A DNA stretch of 64,000 nucleotides from the NCBI GenBank assembly GCA_964023275.1, contig OZ029927.1, positions 9,409,720-9,473,719 of the forward strand, in the 5' to 3' direction. A program made the position numbers and the translations under genes. The notes beneath the pieces were generated by a model. That model was not told the origin of the DNA, made no database searches, and was given only the letters and a program-made list of their open reading frames with translations. Positions within the stretch are counted from its first letter, which is position 1; each line of letters starts with the position of its first letter. The stretch comes from Norana najaformis. Taxonomy: Eukaryota; Annelida; Clitellata; Crassiclitellata; Hormogastridae. Below are positions 22,261 to 34,205 of this stretch, piece after piece.

Positions 22261-24410
22261 GTCACTGTCCAGCAACATGACCTTGTACAGAGGGGTACTC
22301 TGTATGACCCCAAAAGTGGGGAAATAATCACTGTACAGTGTATGACATAGTTCTACTGGCCTTACCCATTTGCCAGGCTGCATTACCCTGGCCAAGCTGA
22401 ATTGTCTGCACGATCAAGTGAGTACTCTCTCTATTCAGGGCGTTTTACGGCATGCATGTATAATGACCGGCCCACGGTTAAGGTGAAGATTTATTGGATG
22501 CTATTAACGAGGAATACTGACCTCTTTAGTATGCGGATATGGCCTGATCTGGTGGTGCAGCCCTGCCCTGCCCTGCCCTGTCCTGTCCCCCTTGCCTTAA
22601 CGGGGCTTGGAGGTGAGGGAGAGATAAGAAGTTCAGATGGTTAATAGTGAGGCTTTGTTAGTTTAAGAACTTCAGTGGTCACTGCTGATGCACTGTACAC
22701 AACGAGGTTAATGTTCTGGGATTTTCGGCACTTTCACATTTGATATAATATTTGGCAGATATGTATATATTCAATTTATTAATTAATTTATTATTTATTT
22801 ATATTATTTATTATTTATTTTCAATTAGATATGTTTTGTGTATATATTTTATATATATATAAATATATATAAATCATTCAGGAGGCTTTTTAACGAACAA
22901 ACTGTTTACCTTTAATTTCTAGACTAGAAATTCTAGTTTTAATTTAAAAATTAGGATCTACACAAGTCCTTGTCCAGTTCAACACAATTCTTATTCACCT
23001 TCCTGTTTTGTCTGGGAAGCATCTGGGTCTAAACTGTACAGATGAGATGTCTTATTGTTGATGCCATCTGGCTCTCTGTTGTCTTTAAGCTGAAACGTCT
23101 GCATATTAGCCTCATTGCCAGGGCTTTATTTAGGGAGGGGTTAGGGATTAAACCCTCTGAAATTGTTCCTACTATATCCTCGCTGAGTGAAAAAGTAAAT
23201 AAGTATAAAAGGTCATGATGAAAAAACGTGGAAAGTAGAAACAGAGTGCAAAGGATGGTATATGTAAGCGGTCTACTTTTGCTTAATGACCCTGGGAAAT
23301 AGAACACTGTCCTGGAAGAACCAGGAGAAAGAAAGAGTCATCTAAGAAACCTGGGGACTAAAAAAGGGTCATCAAAATTTGTGTGCTCATTAAACACAGC
23401 AAGGTATGGTTTAAAATCTTACGAAGCCCCTCCAAGCAAGCAGCCTTGCTATTAGCAGTTTTTCTTCAAGAGGTGTTATGCAAATTTACAAAAACAATAC
23501 ATTTTGCCCTTTCCTTGTATGATCAATGTTAGATTGCAAAGACTGAAAGACGACGAAAAGCAGCAGTAACTTTGTAGATTTTTTCTTTCTCTGGCAACTC
23601 TTATTCCTGGATCTCTGATTGACCCGTGTCTTCGGTAGCAACACCCGCCATTCCAAAATTCACATATTGGCCTCGTGCGACCAGTGATTCATTTACATAG
23701 TAACAAAAACCAGACAATTTAAGGCCGCAAAACACAGTTTCATTTTTCGTGATATGGTCCTTCGTTGACCAGCACATGCGAAACGGTTCTGATGGTCGGC
23801 AGAACCGTTTCCCGAGAGCATTTTCCATCACCGTTTTACGTTTCTGCTTCCACTCTGATGAGATCCTTGCCGTTTGGTCAACGTTTGAGGCATGGCTACT
23901 ACTTTATTGGCCTCCACACGGCAGTTACTACGTCATCGGAGAATCGTGAGGAATTATTGGATTGAATTTATGCCGGATGTGTGTAGTCTCTTGTTGAAAT
24001 CCAGAAGTCTTTAGACCTCTCTGGAGTTTTGCAGGCAGGACTCTGGCTGCGAAATTAATAATTACGCACTCAACCTGATCGAAACAGAGGTTTTTCTGTT
24101 TCTTTCTTTGTCAGGCTTTTGACTCTTGTGGGTGATTAAAGCTTTGGACTGGAGTGAATTTTTGGAGGCGTTAAATGCTGCGAATGCCACAGTTGTGCTT
24201 TGATGTCAGGATTCATGAGAGTTAAGTCAAAGGAGGTGATTATTCCAGACGTCTGTGCTTTTACTCAATGGGGTACTGGATTCTGTGTTTGATCTTTTGT
24301 TACATTGTTCAAACAGAACGGTCCCAGTGAAGCTAGATTTTCAAGTTTTTGGTTTTTTTGGTCTCCAAAGTTTCTTATGAATGAGAAATTACGAGAATAA
24401 CTGGACAAAC
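22261..24410. other. Intergenic, no gene seen
   Basis: Includes a CCCTG run (22560-22590) and an AT-rich stretch (22760-22880). No coding region can be supported. Confidence 0.4.
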
Positions 24411-24414
24411 TCGT

Positions 24415-24490
24415 TTAGTAAGTAAGTAAGTAATGCATTTGTGAACAAGCCATATGTCCATCGGCTGAGTGAGGAATCTTAGGCATGGAC
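24415..24490 (-). mobile_element. Retroelement tail, GTTCACAAATG-(TTAC)n family
   Basis: (GTAA)n followed by TGCATTTGTGAACAAGCCAT and ATGTCCATCGGCTGAGTGAG. The continuation TCCATC(G/A)(G/A)CTGAGTGAGGAATC recurs at 55480-55510. Confidence 0.65.
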
Positions 24491-25200
24491 ACACACACAT
24501 AAATAGTTAAATACACAGAAAGACACCCAACCGTAAAAACAGACATACAGAATGACACATAAACATCAAGGAGGCTCTAGTCCATGTTGTCACAGATAGC
24601 CGTTTTGTCTTCTCCAATCTCGTCCGACTGTTCAGCATCCAAGCAGCTGGCTGCTGACACTTAACAGTGGAGTAAGTTGTCAAGTAAGTCAGCAATACTA
24701 GTTCACAAAAAATGTGGTTTAGGGTTGTTGGAGGTTGGACTGTTGAACCATTTGGTGATTGCGATTATCCATCTACCCATGTTAGACAACCATTTCAACA
24801 TTTGCCAGAAGTCCATGTTATATGAAGCATAAAATCATCACTTATTCAAGGCCATGGGGGGGGGGGGGGAAGATAAGCTAACAGCTGATTTATTTTGCAT
24901 GTTTCACAGTAGTATTGCCATTTCCTAGTTATTATTCAGGTATTTATATTGTGCTACTATATGCTAAATAATTGTGTGTTAAAAGCCTGCTGAAGGTCCA
25001 AACACTGCAGGATGGTCTGTGGGGAGGATTCAGTCAATTGATTAACTGATCAGTCAATAACAATCAGCCAATTAATCCTTTATTATCGATCAACCAACTC
25101 TTATTGCTCACAACATGAAATGCTGGCCTTCCAGTGTAGACCTAAGTCACTTGGACGTCACTTGGGAGACAATTTTAATAAAATTTTCTGACTTCATTTA
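24491..25200. other. Intergenic with a poly(G) run, no gene seen
   Basis: A poly(G) run of about 14 bases lies at 24855-24869. Nothing else is recognised. Confidence 0.4.
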
Positions 25201-25220
25201 ATCTGTTGTAGATGTCAAGT

Positions 25221-25454
25221 GAAGGTTGGTACAACAGAAAATTAAATTAACACATAAATTGTACATGACCCAAACTTAACCCACCTTTCAGCTGTGCTAT
25301 TTCCTCCCCTCCTGTCCGGTTCATTATTGCTCTACACAACTACAGCAATAAAGAAGCCGATACGAGGGGAGGAAATAGCACAGCTGAAAGGTGGGTTAAG
25401 TTTGGGTCATGTACAATTTATGTGTCAATTTAATTTTCTGTTGTACCAACCTTC
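25221..25454. repeat. Near-perfect foldback (long hairpin), 234 bp
   Basis: 25221-25309 is the reverse complement of 25366-25454 with a single difference (TTAACAC versus TTGACAC). The inner 26 bp of each side (CCCCTCCTGTCCGG... and the reverse of ...CCGATACGAGGGG) pair with about five mismatches around a loop of about 12 bases (CTACACAACTAC). Short outer matches (GTTGTAG/CTACAAC) suggest the arms were longer. No target-site duplication is evident. Confidence 0.95.
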
Positions 25455-25499
25455 GCTACAACTAGGGTGTTTGATCAGTGATGAACTGACAGGCTGACT

Positions 25500-26072
25500 G
25501 AACTCACTGACTCCTGGAGCCCAAATTCTTTCCATCTATTAATACATGACACGCGTTGCAACTTTTGCCTGAAAGCTATTATTGTTACCAAGAAATTTCT
25601 GCTTGTTTTTTGTATCCACTGGGAAGCATACAGAAGTAAACAGAGCTATATGTTTTGGCAACACCTGAGCATCGAATCCGGTATCGAAAACAGAGGCTGT
25701 GCTGCACTTTCCAACACAGTCACTTAGCAGTGTTTACATAATATTAGGCGAATTGGACAATTGGCAGAACTTGGCTTGCCCTTAATGGGTGGCACGACTA
25801 TTGAGGGTAATGGGACACCCTGCTGCGTAGGCTGTTAGTTGTTTCGGCAGGCTGGCCTCAAGTGGGGACTACACCTGCCGTGCTGTGTTCGGAATGCCCC
25901 GACACGCCGTGCCGCCATTTTGCCTGTGTAATTACGGGCCTTGTGTTGTCGCGATAGGGTGATGTTCTGATTATCGCCTGTACGGGCGTGTTGGTACACT
26001 GTCTTTTTGGAGGTTCATTCAAGTGTTCTTCTGCTCTCTGTCGAGTGTCGTGTTGGTTCTGTGTGTTTTAGA
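25500..26072. other. Intergenic, no gene seen
   Basis: Moderate GC toward 25900 (CCCGACACGCCGTGCCGCC). No gene recognised. Confidence 0.35.
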
Positions 26073-26206
26073 TGTTCATTTGTTATTTCGCTCGCTTGGG
26101 TCCGTCTGTGACACACCGAGTCACCACGAACTCCTCCGTGTTTCTGCCTTGTGAACCGTTGAAGATACCCTCTTAAAATAATGTCTGAAAAAAGCAGGCA
26201 CTAATG
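26073..26206 (+). repeat. Left arm of a ~135-bp inverted repeat
   Basis: GATGTTCATTTGTTATTTCG, CTTGGGTCCGTCTGTGACAC, CTCCTCCGTGTTTCTGCCTT, GTGAACCGTTGAAGATACCC and CTTAAAATAATGTCTG are all found in reverse complement at 26970-27090 with a few substitutions. Confidence 0.9.
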
Positions 26207-26319
26207 TAGTGCGAATGCTCGATGAACATTTTAGTCAAAGATTGTTGTGGCCACTGCAGTAGCTTGACAGACTTATCTAGTATTGAATGGCATTGGATAA
26301 GTATGTGTGTACGCATGCA

Positions 26320-26405
26320 CGTATGTATGTATATGTTTGTATGTATGTATGTATGTATGTATGTATGTATGTATGCATACTTAAATACATACATGCACAT
26401 ACATA
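26320..26405. repeat. (ATGT)n/(ACAT)n short microsatellite
   Basis: ATGT units turn over into ACAT at about 26372, forming a small palindromic microsatellite. Confidence 0.85.
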
Positions 26406-26969
26406 TGCATGTGTTTTGACACAGAAAGATTGTCAGCAATTAACTGTATGGTACGAGCAGGCAGTACTCCGAGAAGTGCAATGCAATGAATTAAAGTTTT
26501 AAAGACATCGATTAGTTGTAGACAACACCTTTGGTCATTAAAGGTGGCTGCATTCTCATCAGAGCTAATATCAAGCTATTGTGTTCAACTCATCTAAAAT
26601 CCAGTCTCCATTATAGACTCCATTTTCTCTCTCTTTAATCTCCGTTATGTTACCTACTTTATGCAAAGAATAAACCAGAGTAAATTACGCATGTATATAT
26701 AAATGGTTAGGCATAGCAATACATAATTATAAGAAATTTTATGAACTAATTGATGATGTTGATGATGATGAGTTCTCTGCCCGAAGGCAGGTCCGTTGGC
26801 TTTATGCCACCCGGGGATGAGATGAGTTAATTATTATTAATTACATATTGTAGACTCCTTATAAATTATATTAAATGAAAATTAAAATATAAATTATATA
26901 AATAAATAAATTACAAAAATTAAATATAAATTATATTAAATGTAATATATATTAAATGCCAGCTTTTTC

Positions 26970-27090
26970 CAGACATTATTTTAAGAGAGTATCTTCAGCG
27001 GTTCACAAGGCAGCAACACGGAGGAGTCCGTGGTGACTCAGTGTGTCACAGACGGACCCAAGGAAGCAAAATAACAAATGAACATCTAAA
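26970..27090 (-). repeat. Right arm of the ~135-bp inverted repeat
   Basis: CAGACATTATTTTAAGAGAG, AGTATCTTCAGCGGTTCACA, CGGAGGAGTCCGTGGTGACT and AACAAATGAACATCT. With 26073-26206 it encloses about 765 bp. An element with terminal inverted repeats or two opposed copies of one repeat are both possible. Confidence 0.9.
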
Positions 27091-27230
27091 TAATTAATTA
27101 AATAATTAATATTAATATTAATAATTAGTATTAATAATTAGTATTAATAATTAATATTAATAATTTATAATTTAGCCTACTTGAGTATACAGAAATATAA
27201 ATATGAATATACTCAAATGATACTGAGAAA

Positions 27231-27295
<65 letters not shown>

Positions 27296-27320
27296 ATATA
27301 TATATATATATATATACTGA
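27091..27320. repeat. AT-rich tract, (CT)n and (TA)n
   Basis: ATTAATAATTAGTATTAATA words to 27170, then (CT)n at 27233-27275, then (TA)n at 27276-27316. Confidence 0.9.
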
Positions 27321-27499
27321 CACAAGCCTGCAATTTAGGCTTTGGTATAGCCATAGCACCTTAGGGAGGTTTTGAGAGGTGCTGCACAAATGTTCAGAGA
27401 CATACTTATATACCTACCTACATAAATAGGCCCTACACTGTGAAACATTCTTAATCGTTGGGGTTTTTGCAAGTGAAACTCAGGGCGTTCATTTGCAGG

Positions 27500-27765
27500 C
27501 ATCGTTGTTGAATTGTGTCAAGTGACGGCGCTAATCCGTCGTCTGATGTAGAGTTTTCGCCTTTTATGTACCTGCGTGCTTGCGTGCGTGAATCTTCGAG
27601 TGCTTGCGTCAAATTGGTTGGGCAGCCTTGCACGGAGGGACGGATCCGTAGCGACGGCCACGGAGCGTCGCCGGCGCTGGTTCCGCGGCGCCCGCGGTCC
27701 GTATCGTAGCCTAATCATCGTCCCGCAAACAGTCTTGCGCACGCATGCGCGGCAGTGTTTAACAA
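27500..27765. promoter_or_regulatory. CpG-rich patch with NRF1-like site, candidate promoter
   Basis: Densely CpG-bearing in an AT-rich context (CCACGGAGCGTCGCCGGCGC, CCGCGGCGCCCGCGGTCCGT). GCGCACGCATGCGCGG at about 27736-27751 resembles the NRF1 palindrome. Direction and gene are unknown; open frames across it have no recognisable domain. Confidence 0.45.
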
Positions 27766-28340
27766 GAATTTTCTCGCCTCTTGTTTCGAGCAAATGGCAA
27801 TCTCCATTGGTCTTCAGCGAGCAGAGTTCAAACAAAGCACGTTTATAATGTTTCCTACTCGAGTTGTTCCGCTAATACAGCCCCTCAGATGTTTGGCGTA
27901 TAAATATCGATCAGGCAAACTGCGGGCCCGACATAAAATGCTATCCAGGGGATAAACATCCGTAAATCAAACAGATTATGATGTAGTAGTCGTGGTACCT
28001 AACTGCGCTTCAGCGCCGATCCAGCCCACCATTGCAGACAATTCGCTCGGCATGATACCCAGCACATATTTAGTACGAGAGCTCTTGCTGTTTTTTCTCC
28101 GTGTAGTCCGGCTCAGCAGTCCTCAAGAACCTGGTAATTTAGGAAGCTTTGATACTGTACTCGAGTTGTTCATAGCGCTATGATGGTAAGGCATACACAA
28201 CGTATAGTCTTTCATTTTAAAAACTTTATTTATTCTTTCATGCAGTTCATTTGATGTGCATGCTCGTATATTTCTAACCAGAGCTTCTTCCAGAAATAGT
28301 TGATTTTTTGTCCAGGTTGTGTTTTCATGTAAACCGTTTC
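27766..28340. other. Intergenic, no gene seen
   Basis: Sequence downstream of the CpG-rich patch. No exon can be supported. Confidence 0.35.
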
Positions 28341-28490
28341 CATATGTATGTATGTATGAATGTATGTTTGTATTTTTGTATGTATGAATGTATGTTTGTA
28401 TTTTTGTATGTATGAATGTACCGGTATGTATGCATGTATGTGGGTATCCACGTGTGCATGTATGTATGTAAGTATGTATGTATGTATCCA
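28341..28490. repeat. (ATGT)n microsatellite with TTTGTATTTTTGTATG blocks
   Basis: GTATGTATGAATGTATGTTT plus GTATTTTT is tandemly repeated, then pure ATGT units. Confidence 0.85.
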
Positions 28491-28889
28491 AGCACGTAAT
28501 ATGGCACCTTTAAATACCTGTGAAAAGCTCGGATGTCTGTGGATTGTGCCTCTGGGTTTTGACTGGATACGTCTTAGGTGTGGCATGCACAATGCCATCG
28601 TTTACCTTGTGCATTAAGTGTTCAATAGAAATTCTCAGTTCATGATATTGTTGGATTTGTTAATTTGTTTCATGTTCATTCTTTCACTTTAAGTTTCATT
28701 CATTTCTTAATTCATTCAAATGATTCATTTGGCTGCTTCATCTTGCTGTGTGCTTTCTTGTGCTTATGAAGTTTTGAAATTTTACTTCCTGTTGCTATTC
28801 AGAGTTGATTGAATGATTAATTGATTCACTCCCTTGCTCTCTTATAATGAGTCATACTTGTTTGCTCACTCAGTCACTTACTCATTAAG

Positions 28890-28968
28890 TGACTGGCTGA
28901 CTGACTGACTGACTCAATCAATCAATCGATCAATCAGTCAATCAGTCAGTCAGTCAGTCAATCAAAAC
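28890..28968. repeat. (GACT)n/(CAAT)n/(AGTC)n symmetric microsatellite
   Basis: GACTGACTGACTGACT and AGTCAGTCAGTCAGTC flank a CAATCAATCGATCAATC centre, so the block can fold on itself. Confidence 0.8.
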
Positions 28969-29324
28969 CATCAGAACCAGGCTGCTGTTTTCATTTCACC
29001 CTGTGTGGTCCCTCTAAGTATAGATGTGAATTATACATATAGAGTGAATTTTATTAAGTGCAGTATCAAAATGTTTACTTTTGCTACATATTCATTGTCC
29101 TGAGAACACAAATAGTGCAACCCTTGTCTCCACTTTGACTGCACTGAGAAAACAGACTTTGCCTATAGATGCATTGATTGACTTACATGCAGGCATCCGT
29201 CGTACACACCGAGTAGTTTCAAGTGTAAGCTGGGTAGACCAATCAATCAGTCGATGAATCAATCAGTCAACTTTAAACAGCAACAGAGAGTGAATTTTCA
29301 AAATTTTATGACAATGACAAACAA

Positions 29325-29490
29325 TGTATGCAGCATATATACTTGAAGTGTACAGCATATATACCTGGAGTATGCCACATATGTACTTGGAGTATGCACA
29401 GCATATATACTTGAAGTATGCAGCATATATACTTGAAGTATGCAGCATATATACTTGAAGTATGCAGCATATATACTTGGAGTATGCATT
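29325..29490 (+). repeat. 22-bp tandem repeat, seven to eight copies
   Basis: Unit GTATGCAGCATATATACTTG plus AA with variants (TGGAG for TGAAG, CCACATATGT for CAGCATATAT). The minus-strand open frames are its translation. Confidence 0.9.
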
Positions 29491-30320
29491 TATTTATGCT
29501 TGGAGTATATTCAGAGTGAACATGGTGTAACCATAGAGTATTGCCATATCACCAGATATATATCTTCCGGTTTCTCTGTTATTGCATGCACACGTACACA
29601 CTCGGAGCCGCACTAATACTACTGTGCTATTTGTTTTTGTTTAATGGGCCAAAGTGTCTAGGGATTGTCGCGGACCCACAGCACCCAACCGGTCGCCATA
29701 ACCTCAGATTTGTTGTCCTTTGTGACATGTCCACTGCAGCGCGAGATTATATGCCTCCGCGGACACTGGGACATGTTAAAAGTCTGTTCGCCATGCGAGC
29801 GAACATGCAAAATGATCATACGCTCTGTGTAAATATGCATCATTTCCAAAAATATTGACTTTGTAAACACGAGACAAAAAACGCGGCAGACGCGCATATG
29901 CGGGTAGCACCAGCTGATGTTGCGCGGAGATAATGAATAAATGAATATGATAAGACGATGGCGTCCATGATTAGTGCAACTTTAAATGTATGGAAAACGA
30001 GAAGACAAATATATTAGCCAATTACCAAATTAGAATTTAACGAAATGGACCGTTTCCAGGGAACGAGAATTTACGTGATGAAAATTTTGCTGTACAAACC
30101 GAAGTTAACGAGGCATGAAATTTCTCAAGAAGATGTATTGTTACGCGGATTTCTTTACAACTAGTGCTATTACGATATGTAGGAACAAAGGTGAAGTATC
30201 GCTCATATATTACAATGGGACGAGTAAGGCTGCTTGCGTGGTTTTGAAGGAGCTTTGGCTTGGACATAGAACAATAGTGATCCGGCTGTGAAGAGATGGC
30301 CATTCTTTTTTGGCTACGGA
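29491..30320. other. Intergenic, no gene seen
   Basis: Frames at 29541-29858 and 30037-30303 carry no motif that I recognise. Confidence 0.35.
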
Positions 30321-30324
30321 CCTA

Positions 30325-30580
30325 GTTAGTTACATCGGTAAATGCGTAGGCCTATGCCAAGGAGCCTCTGTGCGTGAGGATTCCTGGTTCGCATCCCGAT
30401 CGTGGCTTATTTCAGAGATTTGAATCTTGTGCTAGCACGGTCCGTGCATGGGAACCTTAAATGGCGCCCATTCAAACGGGCAGCGGTGATGAAGCATCTC
30501 ATCCGATCAATTCATTGAAAAATGACCAGGGTCGATGCTATGCAGTCGCTATCTAAAACCGCGTACATTTACATTTTCAT
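30325..30580 (+). mobile_element. SINE-1, best full-length copy (tRNA head + CATTTAC tail)
   Basis: tRNA-like head with an A-box-like ATCGGTAAATGCGTAGG and a B box CTGGTTCGCATCC (about 30386-30398). The body is CTTGTGCTAGCACGGTCCGT, AAATGGCGCCCATTCAAACG, GGTGATGAAGCATCTCATCC, ATTCATTGAAAAATGACCAG and GTCGCTATCTAAAACCGCG. It ends in TACATTTACATTTT. Five further partial copies lie in this window (15035, 18430, 19575, 36775, 47800), both strands. Confidence 0.88.
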
Positions 30581-30599
30581 AACACCTCATCAAACTGTT

Positions 30600-30815
30600 G
30601 TATTGCCTTTTCCTAGGCCCTTGAGCCGGCAATGGTCGAATCCCAAGGTCCTCGACACGGGGCCAGCGCATCGCAGGACTTGCCATTTACTTCGCAGCTT
30701 ACTCCGGTATCAAATTATACTGCTGGTCATCTATATATAGAAGTACGTGTGGGAAAAGAACTTGCTCATGGTCGTTACATGGAGTCGAACCCGCAACCGC
30801 ATGATCACGTGTCGC
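30600..30815 (-). mobile_element. SINE-2 copy (minus), tRNA head
   Basis: On the minus strand the B box is GGGTTCGACTCC, followed by GACCATGAGCAAGTTCTTTT, GATACCGGAGTAAGCTGCGA, GGCAAGTCCTGCGATGCGCT and GACCTTGGGATTCGACCATT. Partner of 52195-52510 (-). Confidence 0.85.
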
Positions 30816-31224
30816 ATATCAATATCAATAGGTAGGAAATTAAAAATTAATGACTTATGCAAAACAATAATAAGTCTTCTTCTCTCTTCCGTCAGGTGTG
30901 TGCCGACGATGAGGTTTGAGCGAGATGTTTCCATTTCGTTCTGTCTCTGTCTGTGGCTGTGTTAACGGCAGTTCTCATGTCCATATCTTGCGCTGTTACA
31001 TCTTCCTTCACATTTTCCATCCATATCTTTGTTTGAAAAATAAAACAGTAAACAATAGCAAATTATTTTACAAACAGCATTTCTGTTGTCGTCTTAGCCG
31101 TTTCTGTTACTGACGATATCAAAATAGTATGACTGTTAATTGAGAAATCTGATGACGAGGATGACTGATGAGGATGAGTGCGAGGATGTTGGCGATGTTA
31201 AGCGTGAGGAGGAAGAGGATATGG
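30816..31224. other. Intergenic, no gene seen
   Basis: No gene or repeat recognised. Confidence 0.35.
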
Positions 31225-31352
31225 ATGATGATTATGGCAGTGGTGGTGATGATGACGATGACGACGACGATTATGAAGCTAATGAAGATGAAGAGAATGA
31301 TGATGATGATGCTGGTGATGATGATGACGATGACGACGATAACAGGATATGA
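31140..31352. repeat. GAT/GAC/GAG-rich imperfect trinucleotide repeat
   Basis: GATGATGACGACGACGATTA-type runs giving Asp/Glu-rich frames. Irregular units and no flanking domain make coding unlikely. Confidence 0.6.
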
Positions 31353-32640
31353 CTGTGAAATGAGTATCCTAAAATGTCACAAACTGGAATCTGAGCAGCG
31401 TCCTTGTGACCTAGATTTGGCCAATCCAATTTTCTGGGTCAAGTGTTGTGGCCTATACAAAGTCAGTGCGGCAAAGATTCGCTGATTCATGGCATAGGAA
31501 GAGTGATTCACTACCGATGGTCTTTGGACTGATCCACCCTGATTTATTCACCATCAGATGCCGGTGAACCCTAGCAAGTGCAACACAATCTGAAATATTC
31601 TAGAATTTCTTGCTAATGGCGGCCTAAAATGGCAGATTTACGATACAGTCACTGCTTGTGTTGGACCGCAGAAGAGGGCCACACAGGTTAAGGGCGCTTG
31701 GCCATTTGAAAATTAATGCATCAATTAATGCTCGAAACCAAATTAAGACCCAAAGAAAACTGGCCTGGGTGAGAGCTGTGTCTGGAGCCAGCGTGTCCAG
31801 GGATGGGCACTTGGCGGAGTACTCTGATGTGGTGGGTGTCTTGTCCCACAGCGGCCCTGTTTTAGCCGATGTCCTGCCAGAACTGGGTTATGTTTAGTCT
31901 ATCAGACAAATGGAGCCTGCGTATGACCCTTGTCTGTATATAGAGCTACCATGCGGGACACCCCTAGAGGCAGGCCTCTGTCCCGTATCCTCTTAGAAGG
32001 GGGCGTGTAATGCATGCGGCCAACATCTGATGGCATTGTGGCTCATTTCGGATGTATCTGCTTCTTGCATCAGCATCCAGGGTTTAAAGGATGTTAAATT
32101 GACAATTCCTTGTGAGCCGGCATATTAGAGATTGTATGCATATAACTAGCTATTTATATAGTGCCTTTTAGAACATCACAAAGGCCAAACTTGAAAACAG
32201 AGTACGGTTAATATAATTTGACATTTTCCAAACGTTTTACCTCTTAAAGTTAATTAATTTCACAAACAATTATTAGTACCATCAGCAACTCGGCTATCTG
32301 TAAAACTGCAGACCATGATTTAATCAAATACAATCTAATCCTATCCACTCAAGTCCAAGATAATCTAATCTTAATTAAGTTTGATTTTTTCCTTTTTCCT
32401 TTTTTGTTTGTTTTGTTTTGTAGGCCAAGTTTGTGACCTTATAATTTTCATAGTTAAGATTTAAAATGTATATATAACAACGATGCCATGGGCATTGCTT
32501 ATTAATTGGTGGCCCTAATTAAGCGGGACTATGGTTCCTTATGGGTCTACCGCTTGTTCCTGTTAACCCGACAATGTTTCATGTCAAAACTGTATATTGA
32601 TTGCTGTCAATTTCTTTTTTGGAATCAATAAAGGAATAAT
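31353..32640. other. Intergenic; possible retroelement tail near the end
   Basis: TTTATATAGTGCCTTTTAGA at about 32152 is a minus-oriented tail signature. GGAATCAATAAAGGAATAAT plus AATAAT at about 32620-32645 looks like a polyadenylation signal followed by an (AAT)n LINE tail on the plus strand. Confidence 0.4.
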
Positions 32641-33340
32641 AATAATCAAACAAAATCCTGCCTAATCCCATCGAATCCTACATCAAGAACGTATAACAAA
32701 ACACATATCAGCTTTGCTGTATTAAAGTTAATCATGAGCTAAATCCTAACCATTCACTCGGGGAAATTTATCTCGGGAATTTCCTTGTAGATGAAACGAA
32801 GATTACCATTAAAACTAAACATCAAAATATCTCGTAAACTTGAAGCATTTCAGGGTAATTGTTTCATGGCGGCTGTGGATGCGAAAGATTCTGTGATTGT
32901 GAGTGGGCACCGAGTCTTCTGTTGTGAAACAACGAGGACCTCTTCAGCTTTACGGCGTCGCCGGCCTTTCTGGAATACTCTCGTAATTCGCCGCAGCTGA
33001 GGCGGCTACATGCGTCATCATCATCATCAGCAGCAGCAGGAGCAGGATCACCCTTGGCCATCAGCAGCTGCATAATAATGCGGATTAAATGTCGTCACTG
33101 CTATAGTCTTCTCCAGTTGCAGCTATCGCCTTTCCGCGCCTAATCATCATCGTCGTCGTCGTCATCATTAGGTGCTTCGTGTGTTTAGTCTTCGTAGCCT
33201 TTGTCATCGACATCTGATCACCTGCGAGGACCCGTTAGCTTGTCTATCTATCTGTCTATCTGTCTGCCTCTGTGGGCTGATCCTAAAATAGAATTGTTAA
33301 GAGTGCTATAGAATTTTTTTCAGTATTTCACAGTATGTAT
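32641..33340. other. Intergenic, no gene seen
   Basis: CATCATCATCATCAGCAGCA at about 33015-33045 and CATCGTCGTCGTCGTCATCA at about 33150. No exon recognised. Confidence 0.35.
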
Positions 33341-33381
33341 CATCGTCGTCGTCGTCATCATCATCACCAGTAGTCATGATC

Positions 33382-33419
<38 letters not shown>

Positions 33420-33612
33420 CTGGAAGTCATGATCAGTTATCATCATGATCATCTTCATTATAGTCATCATCATCATCATCGTCAGTGGTCATGATCAGTT
33501 ATCATCATCATCATCGTCACCATGATTACCAATAGTCATGATCAGGTATCATGATCATCATGATCATCATCGTCGTCATCATCATCGTCATCATCATCAT
33601 CATCATCCTAAT
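33341..33612. repeat. CAT/CGT repeat organised as a ~65-bp minisatellite
   Basis: The anchor AGTCATGATCA or GGTCATGATCA followed by (G/A)TTATCATCAT recurs at about 33373, 33425, 33487 and 33535, separated by CAT runs of varying length. Confidence 0.8.
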
Positions 33613-33677
33613 CAACATCTTCATATCTCTGCTGATGGGCTGAATGCCCATATGTGTCCACTTGACATTCAGCCGTT

Positions 33678-33712
33678 TCTTTCCTTCCTTCCTTCCTTCC
33701 TTCCTTCCTTCT
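33678..33712. repeat. (CCTT)n microsatellite
   Basis: Eight CCTT units. Confidence 0.9.
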
Positions 33713-34135
33713 CTGTCGTGTGATGTCAGAATGGAGTTGTGGAAGTTTGTTTGGCTCTAGTCTTCTATGACGTCAAGCCATTCTCTGCACGGCTTCCTCT
33801 TCTTCTTCCCTCCGTCTTTCCAGACGTCACACTTGATTGCAGCCTGGCTGGTCTTCATACAGCACATTTTCATGACCTCTCAGTGACCTGAACACATGGC
33901 TGTCTCAGAACTGGTTAAACTTACGGTAAATGGAGAAGTTATGTTCATTATTATTATTATGAGAAAACGTGATTAAGTGAATGAATAAATATAAAAAATC
34001 ATCATACACAATTTGTTGGTATTTCTTAAGCGGAACTGTTCAAGTGACGACCCAGAGGCAGTTGATGCTGGCAACAGGTTTTGGAATGCCATCGGTTGAT
34101 GCCTTGTATCATCACAAAGGTTATTTATGTATGCA

Positions 34136-34205
34136 TGTAGATGCGGAATTGAAGCGCCGACTCCGTGGACTGGCAGTCCATCGCACAAACCACTAGACTA
34201 CGGTC
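34136..34205 (-). ncRNA. tRNA-Gly(GCC)-like sequence, pseudogene or SINE head
   Basis: On the minus strand GGACCGTAGTCTAGTGGTTT, then TGGACTGCCAGTCCA, a stem with a CTGCCAG loop (anticodon GCC), then GCGCTTCAATTCC in place of a standard B box. The degenerate T arm argues against a working tRNA gene. Confidence 0.45.
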
